This document shows, in pieces, positions 7,104 to 11,506 of a DNA stretch of 11,506 bases. This DNA comes from Clostridia bacterium (lineage in GTDB: Bacteria; Bacillota; Clostridia; UBA1381). Both the position numbers and the translations under genes were made by a program. How positions within the stretch are numbered: position 1 is the first letter of the stretch; each line of letters opens with the position of its first letter. The notes beneath the pieces are model-generated. The model worked only from the letters and a program-made list of their open reading frames with translations. It did no database searches and was not told the DNA's origin. Where the stretch lies: positions 1 through 11,506 of the forward strand of contig CAADSR010000298.1 of NCBI GenBank assembly GCA_900751685.1, in the 5' to 3' direction.

Positions 7104-8208
7104 AATTATTGAGGTCAGTAGTGATACGAATATTGGCGGCGCCGGAAAATGCCTTCTTGCATTGCTGGAGAATTTTGACCGTACGGCGTTTGATGTTTCT
7201 GTCATTTTACCAAAAAATAGCTTGCTGCGCCCCTTGGTAGAGGATCTGGGGGTTTTTGTGACGGAAGTGGATGGGATCGCGGATAGATCCCTGGATTGGA
7301 AAGCAGTCAGCAGCTTAAAGCGTATTTTTAAGGAGCAAAAGCCGGATCTGGTACACACCCATGCCAGTATGTCGGCGCGGATCGCAGCGCGCCAGGCGGG
7401 AGCAAAGGTCGTTTATACCAGACACAGCGTGTTCCCGCCCCCGGCAAAAATCTCGAAAGGGATCGGCAAAATAGTCAATGGATGGGTCAATAACTATTTG
7501 AGCGACGGGATCATTGCAGTTGCTGAGGCGGCAAAAGAAAATTTGACGGACACCGGTGTTTCACAAAAAAAGATCCAGGTCATTTTAAATGGCGTCAAAG
7601 GATTGGAGCCTGTGCCGGAAGGGCAAAAAGAAAAAATACGGAAGCGTTTTGGCGTGGCAAAAGAGGAGAAGGTCATTTCGATTGTTGCCCGCCTGGAGGA
7701 TATTAAAGGGCATGATTATTTTATTGAAGCAGCGGACGCCTTGCTTCAAAAGGGGATCCAGGCAAAGTTCTTGATTGCTGGGACCGGTTCGTATGAGCCC
7801 CATTTAAAAGAGAAAGTCCAACAGCTGGGACGGGAAAACGAAATCGTGTTTACCGGGTTTATTACCGATGTAGACCAGCTGATGAATATTACCGATGTGC
7901 AGGTCAATGCTTCTTTTGGAACGGAAGCTACTAGCCTTGCCCTGCTGGAAGGGATGAGCCTTGGGATCCCGGCAGTGGTTTCTGATTTTGGCGGGAACCC
8001 CGGCGTTATCCAGGACGGTAAAAATGGGTTTATCGTTCCTAAAAAACAAGCAGGGCCTTTAGCTGAAAAGTTAGAGCTGCTTTTGGCAGACCCCCGTTTG
8101 TATGAGCATTTGAGCCATCAGGCAAAAGAGATCTTTAAAACAACCTTTACCGCGGAAGCGATGACGCGTAATACCGAGGCACTGTACCGGGCGGTAATTG
8201 GGAAATAA
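7096..8208 (+). CDS. Family 4 glycosyltransferase (GT-B fold)
   Basis: 370 residues. The N-terminal half has the acceptor-side glycine motif GGAGKCLL and LVHTHA; the C-terminal half has NGVKG, ARLEDIKGHDYF, IAGTGSYE, TGFITDVDQL and an intact E-x7-E pair (E277 and E285) in TEATSLALLEGMSLGIPAVV. GT4 enzymes are retaining and transfer a sugar from a nucleotide donor to a lipid-linked or other acceptor at the inner face of the membrane. Start: GTG at 7096 with GGAAGGGGGA (7081-7090) directly upstream, overlapping the end of the previous gene by 8 bp. A longer in-frame ORF back to 6997 exists but lies inside the preceding membrane-protein gene and lacks a good ribosome site there. Unlike the GT4 domain of the fusion protein, both catalytic-site glutamates are present. 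Donor and acceptor sugars cannot be told from sequence. Confidence 0.92.
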   Translation: MYKIIEVSSDTNIGGAGKCLLALLENFDRTAFDVSVILPKNSLLRPLVEDLGVFVTEVDGIADRSLDWKAVSSLKRIFKEQKPDLVHTHASMSARIAARQAGAKVVYTRHSVFPPPAKISKGIGKIVNGWVNNYLSDGIIAVAEAAKENLTDTGVSQKKIQVILNGVKGLEPVPEGQKEKIRKRFGVAKEEKVISIVARLEDIKGHDYFIEAADALLQKGIQAKFLIAGTGSYEPHLKEKVQQLGRENEIVFTGFITDVDQLMNITDVQVNASFGTEATSLALLEGMSLGIPAVVSDFGGNPGVIQDGKNGFIVPKKQAGPLAEKLELLLADPRLYEHLSHQAKEIFKTTFTAEAMTRNTEALYRAVIGK

Positions 8209-8250
8209 GCTGCCTTCAAGGCATAAATCAGAAAAGAATGGAGAAGAAAG

Positions 8251-8718
8251 ATGGAGAAAAAAGCGAGATTTACAGTGATTGATCTAATTATCATCCTGGT
8301 CGTTCTAGCTGCCATAGTATTTGGCGCGGTCAAAGTCGTTCCGGGAATTCTGACTTCGGGAGAAAAGGCGAAGGTAGAATTTACTGTTCTGGTTTCCGGA
8401 AAAGAAGAAGGGTTCCATGAGGCAATGAAGGCCGGCGACCATGTGACGCTGAGCCTGACAGAAAAGGATGGCGGTGTCATCCGTGATATCCGTACAGAGC
8501 CCGCAACGACGATGGTATTTGATAGTATCAATGGAAAATATGAAATGCAGACCTTAGGCGGCAAAGAGGATATTTATATTACCATAGAAGCCGATGCGAA
8601 AATATCCGATGTGGCAGTGCAGACTGGAAGCACACAGATCCGTGTGGGAGCTGAGCTCCCGGTACGTGGAAAAGGATATGCCACAAGTGGGTTCGTTGTT
8701 ATTATGAATGAGGAGTAG
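8251..8718 (+). CDS. DUF4330-like membrane-anchored protein, first of two
   Basis: 155 residues: a short basic N-terminus (MEKKARF), one hydrophobic segment at about residues 9-30 preceded by the VIDL motif, then a mostly beta-rich domain predicted outside the membrane. No cleavage site is obvious, so it is probably a signal anchor. It resembles DUF4330 proteins, whose function is unknown, and shares with the next gene the I-D-L-x-x-I-L-V-V-L membrane start, a YIT strand and a C-terminal VG...T(S/A)G pattern. ATG at 8251 has GGAG (8240-8243) 7 nt upstream. It lies 42 bp after the glycosyltransferase with no terminator or promoter between, so it belongs to the operon. A helper role in export or assembly of the glycan is plausible but only from context. 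Confidence 0.75.
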   Translation: MEKKARFTVIDLIIILVVLAAIVFGAVKVVPGILTSGEKAKVEFTVLVSGKEEGFHEAMKAGDHVTLSLTEKDGGVIRDIRTEPATTMVFDSINGKYEMQTLGGKEDIYITIEADAKISDVAVQTGSTQIRVGAELPVRGKGYATSGFVVIMNEE

Positions 8719-8728
8719 GAGGAGACCG

Positions 8729-9211
8729 ATGGAAAAGAACGGAAAGCTATTTGGAAAGTTAAATATTATTGACCTGGGCGTTATTTTAGTTGTACTTATT
8801 GCAGCTGTGGGAATTTGTGTCCGGCTTTTTGGGGCACCTTCAGCGGCAGTAAAATCCTCGGTCGATTTTGAGTATGTCATCAAGGTAGAAAATATCCGTC
8901 AATTCAGTGTGGAAGCGCTTCAAAAAAAGGGGACCATCACAGACAAAAAATCAAAAGCGAAGATTGGTGAAATTATTGATGTCCAGGTGGAACCGGCAGA
9001 GTTTCAGTCCATTACAGCGGATGGAAATGTTGTTATGACAAAATTACCGGAGCGGTATACCTGCTATATTACAGTCCATTCAAACGGCAAGGAAGCAACC
9101 GATGGTTATTTTACGTCAGATAATACGGAATTGTCTGTAGGACGTACTTTTGAGCTTTATTCTAAGAATATAAAAACAGCAGGAAATATCCAGAGTATCA
9201 CGAAAATATAA
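8729..9211 (+). CDS. DUF4330 membrane-anchored protein, second of two
   Basis: 160 residues with the typical DUF4330 start, GKLFGKLNIIDLGVILVVL, giving one membrane segment at about residues 13-35, then a soluble domain of about 120 residues likely outside the membrane. Function of the family is unknown. The start is ATG at 8729 with AGGAGGAG (8717-8724) upstream; the ribosome site overlaps the stop of the first DUF4330 gene, and only 10 bp separate them. An in-frame upstream ATG at 8708 lies inside the preceding gene and lacks a comparable site. Weak but extended similarity to its neighbour suggests an old tandem duplication. It is the last gene of the operon; a strong hairpin terminator begins 10 bp after its stop. 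Confidence 0.85.
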   Translation: MEKNGKLFGKLNIIDLGVILVVLIAAVGICVRLFGAPSAAVKSSVDFEYVIKVENIRQFSVEALQKKGTITDKKSKAKIGEIIDVQVEPAEFQSITADGNVVMTKLPERYTCYITVHSNGKEATDGYFTSDNTELSVGRTFELYSKNIKTAGNIQSITKI

Positions 9212-9221
9212 GATATTTGCC

Positions 9222-9261
9222 AGAAAAACAGACATCTGAAAAGATGATCTGTTTTTCTTTT
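9222..9261 (+). terminator. Rho-independent terminator of the glycan operon
   Basis: AGAAAAACAGA (9222-9232) pairs perfectly with TCTGTTTTTCT (9248-9258), continued inward by CATC/GATG after a single bulged A and closed by a 6-nt loop; T's run on to 9261. The stem is long but A-T rich. It ends just before the ribosome site of the acetyltransferase gene, so that gene depends either on read-through or on a promoter inside the preceding gene that I could not identify. Confidence 0.8.
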
Positions 9262-9277
9262 GAAAGGAGGGGGAAGG

Positions 9278-9808
9278 ATGTTTCTGGAATCAGAACGGTT
9301 ATTTCTCCGGCAGCTGGTACAGGAGGATTTCAAAGACTTATGTGACATCTTGCAGGATGAACAGACGATGTATGCTTATGAACATGCTTTTTCGGATGAG
9401 GAGGTGCAGCAATGGCTGGACCGCCAGCAGCTGCGCTATCAAAAGGATGGCTTTGGGCTTTGGGCCGTATGCCTGAAAGAAACCGGGCAGATGATTGGCC
9501 AGGCGGGGCTCACAGTGCAGGAGTGGGACGGGCGAGAGGTCGTTGAAGTGGGCTACTTGTTCAAGCGGGCCTTCTGGCACAGGGGATATGCGGCAGAGGC
9601 GGCTGTCTGCTGCCGGGGTTATTCGTTTGATACGCTTTCTATCCCGGAGGTTTATTCGATCATTAGGGATACCAACGCAGCCTCCCGTAAGGTAGCACAA
9701 AAGAACCAAATGAAAAAGGTGGGGCAGATGGTGAAGCATTATTATGGCTGTGTGATGCCCCATGATATATTTTGTGTCAGGGCGGCTGATCTGAAAAAGG
9801 CGGAATAA
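9278..9808 (+). CDS. GNAT-family N-acetyltransferase, RimJ/RimL-like
   Basis: 176 residues. It opens with the RimJ/RimL-type ESERLFLRQL strand and helix. The acetyl-CoA site is EVGYLF (from E90) followed by RGYAAEA (102-108), matching the Q/R-x-x-G-x-G/A loop region loosely, and the later NAASRKVAQKNQMKKVG segment is the usual motif B region (commonly N-x-x-S-x-x-v-a-x-K-x-G-f). Family members move an acetyl group from acetyl-CoA to protein N-termini or small amines; this substrate is unknown. Start: ATG at 9278 with AGGAGGGGG (9265-9273) upstream; an in-frame TTG at 9260 would place the ribosome site inside the gene. No clear terminator follows in the A-T rich stretch 9809-9911. Confidence 0.9.
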   Translation: MFLESERLFLRQLVQEDFKDLCDILQDEQTMYAYEHAFSDEEVQQWLDRQQLRYQKDGFGLWAVCLKETGQMIGQAGLTVQEWDGREVVEVGYLFKRAFWHRGYAAEAAVCCRGYSFDTLSIPEVYSIIRDTNAASRKVAQKNQMKKVGQMVKHYYGCVMPHDIFCVRAADLKKAE

Positions 9809-9911
9809 ATCCATCCAAAGAAAAAATATAGATAACATTGTCAGATTGTGAAAAATAAAATAAATTTATACACACATTAAAAGTATTTTTGTGAAAAATT
9901 ACATTTTTTTC

Positions 9912-9940
9912 TTGACAAATGATGGCAGTTATGCTACACT
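9912..9940 (+). promoter_or_regulatory. Strong extended -10 sigma-A promoter of sigH
   Basis: Consensus TTGACA (9912-9917), a 17-bp spacer ending in TGC (9932-9934, extended -10), and TACACT (9935-9940, 4/6). An A-T rich tract lies upstream (about 9848-9911), as for UP elements. Predicted transcription starts near 9947, about 32 nt before the GTG start. Confidence 0.85.
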
Positions 9941-9950
9941 AAACAGTGTA
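9935..9950. promoter_or_regulatory. Perfect dyad over the sigH -10 region, candidate operator
   Basis: TACACT-AAAC-AGTGTA is a perfect 6-bp inverted repeat with a 4-bp centre. It covers the whole -10 hexamer and the predicted transcription start, the classic position for a repressor. In Bacillus subtilis sigH is repressed by AbrB, which has no such defined site, so a different regulator would be needed. Chance occurrence of a 6-bp dyad is possible. Confidence 0.5.
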
Positions 9951-9978
9951 CTTATATCAAATGAAGGAGGTCACGTAA

Positions 9979-10617
9979 GTGGCTGGATTTGAGGCGGATG
10001 AAGTAAAGTTTTGTGATTTAACGGACAATGAGCTCGTATATTGTGCCCAGCAAGGGGATATGTACGCACTTGAAGCTATTATTTCACGATACCGTAATCT
10101 TGTCTTTGCGAAAGCAAAACCATATTTTTTGGTGGGGGCGGATCAGGAAGACCTGATGCAGGAAGGTATGATCGGGCTGTATAAAGCTGTGCGCGATTTT
10201 AATGAGGAGAAATTTTGCTCCTTTAAAGGCTTCGCCGGAGTTTGTATTTCCCGTCAGATGATCACTGCGATCAAAACCGCAACACGCCAGAAGCATATTC
10301 CTTTAAATTCTTATGTATCGCTGAATAAGGTTGTCTATGACAATAAAAATGAGACCACGCTTTTAGATGTGATAGGCACGGAGCAACCGACAGACCCGGA
10401 AGCTATTGTCATCGGACGTGAGAATTTAGATGGTATTGAGTGCAAAATAAGTAAAGCGCTAAGTAAGCTGGAGCTTCAGGTTTTGGTTTACTATTTGGAA
10501 GGGCGTGCTTATCAGGAAATTGCAGCACTTGTCGGCAGAGATATGAAAGCCGTCGATAATGCAATTCAGCGGATTAAAAAGAAAATGGAAACCATTTTAA
10601 AGGATACCCGGGATTAG
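9979..10617 (+). CDS. sigH: RNA polymerase sporulation/stationary-phase sigma factor SigH
   Basis: 212 residues, the normal length for SigH (Spo0H). Region 2 is very well kept: QEDLMQEGMIGLYKAVRDF, then SFKGFAGVCISRQMITAIKTATRQKHIPLNSYVSLNK across regions 2.3-2.4. Region 4 ends with a helix-turn-helix in YQEIAALVGRDMKAVDNAIQRIKKK. SigH directs early sporulation and transition-state genes in Firmicutes, so the organism probably belongs to a spore-forming lineage. The start is GTG at 9979 with AAGGAGGT (9964-9971) upstream. In Bacillus the gene lies next to ribosomal and secE genes; here its downstream neighbour is a zinc-ribbon gene. Confidence 0.96.
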   Translation: MAGFEADEVKFCDLTDNELVYCAQQGDMYALEAIISRYRNLVFAKAKPYFLVGADQEDLMQEGMIGLYKAVRDFNEEKFCSFKGFAGVCISRQMITAIKTATRQKHIPLNSYVSLNKVVYDNKNETTLLDVIGTEQPTDPEAIVIGRENLDGIECKISKALSKLELQVLVYYLEGRAYQEIAALVGRDMKAVDNAIQRIKKKMETILKDTRD

Positions 10618-10638
10618 CAGCAGTTCTTATGGCGTAAC

Positions 10639-10662
10639 CCCCAGCCTAGGAAAAAGGCGGGG
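10639..10662 (+). other. Hairpin between sigH and the zinc-ribbon gene
   Basis: CCCC (10639-10642) and GCCT (10644-10647), with one bulged A, pair with AGGC (10655-10658) and GGGG (10659-10662) around a 7-nt loop. A T-rich stretch (10671-10680) begins only 8 nt later, so this is not a standard terminator. It could partly attenuate transcription or stabilise RNA. No promoter is evident between here and the next gene. Confidence 0.4.
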
Positions 10663-10702
10663 CAGGAAAATCTTTTTATTATTTCAAAGTGAGGGAATTA
10701 TC

Positions 10703-10972
10703 ATGTACGAAGACAAAACATTAGTATGTAAGGACTGTGGCGAGGAGTTTATTTTCTCTGCAGGCGAACAAGAATTTTATGCTGAAAAAGGCTTCCAGAA
10801 CGAGCCGATCCGTTGTAAAGACTGCCGCATGGCTAGAAAAAATAATATGAGACAAAACAAAGAGATGTATGAGATCGTTTGTGCATCTTGCGGTAAAGTG
10901 GACAAGGTTCCTTTTGAACCGAGACATGACAGACCAGTATACTGCAGTGAGTGTTTTGCATCACAAAAATAA
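10703..10972 (+). CDS. Small zinc-ribbon protein with four CxxC pairs
   Basis: 89 residues with CxxC pairs at 9/12, 38/41, 60/63 and 81/84, giving two four-cysteine zinc sites, the first in the N-terminal half (zf-trcl-like) and the second in the C-terminal half. The first half contains the EQEFYAEKGFQNEPIRCKDCR pattern, common in small clostridial zinc-ribbon proteins of unknown function. There is no membrane segment, so it is likely a cytoplasmic nucleic-acid or protein-binding factor. ATG at 10703 has GAGGGA (10691-10696) 6 nt upstream. It lies 85 bp after sigH, probably co-transcribed at least in part, and ends before a strong terminator. Family is clear; role is not known. Confidence 0.9.
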   Translation: MYEDKTLVCKDCGEEFIFSAGEQEFYAEKGFQNEPIRCKDCRMARKNNMRQNKEMYEIVCASCGKVDKVPFEPRHDRPVYCSECFASQK

Positions 10973-11007
10973 ACTGATTTCGGGAAATATATAATTTTGC
11001 CGGATAT

Positions 11008-11042
11008 GCCTTTGGAGATGAATTTCTCCAAAGGCTTTTTTT
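11008..11042 (+). terminator. Strong Rho-independent terminator after the zinc-ribbon gene
   Basis: GCCTTTGGAGA (11008-11018) pairs perfectly with TCTCCAAAGGC (11025-11035) around a 6-nt loop, followed at once by seven T's (11036-11042). This is a textbook intrinsic terminator and closes the sigH/zinc-ribbon unit. Confidence 0.95.
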
Positions 11043-11060
11043 GTTAAAATTTTTTAACAA
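11041..11060. promoter_or_regulatory. Near-perfect 20-bp palindrome with Rex-like half-sites
   Basis: TTGTTAA and TTAACAA flank a 6-bp A/T centre (AATTTT); the arms are palindromic over 9 bp each. The half-sites equal those of the Rex redox regulator, whose usual operator has a 4-bp centre, so the spacing is off by two. The palindrome overlaps the last T's of the upstream terminator and lies about 85 bp before the symporter start. Confidence 0.45.
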
Positions 11061-11084
11061 GTTCTTGAAAAAGTGAGGAAATGC

Positions 11085-11113
11085 TTGCGAAAAGCAGTAA
11101 AATATGATATCCT
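11085..11113 (+). promoter_or_regulatory. Tentative promoter of the symporter gene
   Basis: TTGCGA (11085-11090, 4/6), a 17-bp spacer ending in TGA (extended -10 form) and TATCCT (11108-11113, 4/6). Both hexamers are weak, but a promoter is needed here because a strong terminator lies just upstream and the gene begins at 11144. Confidence 0.4.
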
Positions 11114-11143
11114 TATGAACATTAAAATAAGGCGGGGATGGAT

Positions 11144-11506
11144 ATGGAAAAAGTGGTAGAGCTGATCACGGTGATCAATTCAAAAATACATGGCCTGGTA
11201 TGGGGAGTGCCTATGCTTGTACTGATTTTGGGGACGGGCATTTATATGAGCGTCCGGACTGGATTTTTTCAATTTACCCGGTTAAAATTAGTATTTAATC
11301 AGACCTTGTTTGCGATTTTTAAAAAGAAGTCCGTCACGAAAACGAAAGACAAAGAGGCTATTACCCAGTTTCAAGCGCTTTCAACTGCGCTGGCAGCAAC
11401 CATTGGGACTGGAAATATTGCGGGGGTCGCCACTGCGATTTCTATGGGAGGCCCTGGTGCAGTGTTTTGGATGTGGGTCTCTGCGTTTTTTGGAATGATG
11501 ACATCT
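11144..11506 (+). CDS. Sodium:alanine/glycine symporter, AGCS family, cut at the right edge
   Basis: The frame is open from ATG at 11144 to the window end (121 codons); full AGCS proteins are about 450-550 residues. Early residues form a hydrophobic helix (LVWGVPMLVLILGTGIYMSV), then the family-typical RTGFFQFTRLKLVF and QFQALSTALAATIGTGNIAGVATAI. The family signature GGPGAVFWMWVSAFFG is complete. These carriers import alanine, glycine or similar amino acids with sodium. AAGGCGG (11129-11135) lies 8 nt before the chosen start; an in-frame ATG at 11138 is too close to it to be likely. The gene stands alone after a strong terminator. Exact substrate is not readable from this part. Confidence 0.93.
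   Translation, partial: MEKVVELITVINSKIHGLVWGVPMLVLILGTGIYMSVRTGFFQFTRLKLVFNQTLFAIFKKKSVTKTKDKEAITQFQALSTALAATIGTGNIAGVATAISMGGPGAVFWMWVSAFFGMMTS

Noticed and set aside
8210..8222. TGCCTTCAAGGCA palindrome after the second GT4 gene, possible terminator
   Set aside because: The loop would be too small for the full stem and no T-run follows; the next gene's ribosome site is 17 nt away.
11074..11104. SigH-type promoter for the symporter (AGGAAAT at 11076-11082)
   Set aside because: The -35-like element is fair, but no GAAT-type -10 lies at the expected spacing.

Overview
The window looks like chromosomal DNA from a Gram-positive anaerobe of class Clostridia, probably a gut or related host-associated lineage. 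The reasons are strong AGGAGG-type ribosome binding sites, sigma-A promoters with 17-bp spacers, frequent TTG and GTG starts, a sporulation-type sigma factor (SigH), a CsaB-type pyruvyl transferase, DUF4330 proteins and an AGCS sodium:amino-acid symporter. I cannot name the species from the sequence. I see no transposase, integrase, phage gene, CRISPR array, tRNA or rRNA.

Layout. Positions 1-1123 (minus strand) hold most of a GH1 beta-glucosidase gene that runs off the left edge. The 292-bp divergent region 1124-1415 holds back-to-back promoters. The one for the glucosidase carries three copies of a TTTCTA hexamer, including a direct repeat spaced about two helical turns. The one for the plus-strand operon is followed by a leader RNA of roughly 130 nt with a perfect hairpin.

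Positions 1416-9211 form one tightly packed plus-strand operon of six genes. They are a GT4 glycosyltransferase fused to a CsaB-like pyruvyl transferase, a MurJ/MviN-family flippase, an O-antigen ligase/polymerase-like membrane protein with a long N-terminal extension, a second GT4 glycosyltransferase, and two tandem DUF4330 membrane-anchored proteins. A strong hairpin terminator follows. Together they contain the parts expected for building, flipping, polymerising or attaching, and pyruvylating a cell-surface glycan, possibly a secondary cell wall polymer. No structural data here identify the glycan, so this is inference from gene content.

Positions 9278-9808 encode a GNAT acetyltransferase. 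Then comes a strong extended -10 promoter overlapped by a perfect dyad and driving sigH (9979-10617), followed by a small protein with four CxxC pairs (10703-10972) and a strong terminator. A near-perfect 20-bp palindrome with Rex-like half-sites sits between this terminator and an AGCS-family symporter gene (from 11144) that runs off the right edge.

The best candidate for something under-described is the six-gene envelope operon: a bifunctional GT4-CsaB fusion, a MurJ-family protein where a Wzx flippase would be expected, and paired DUF4330 proteins of unknown role.
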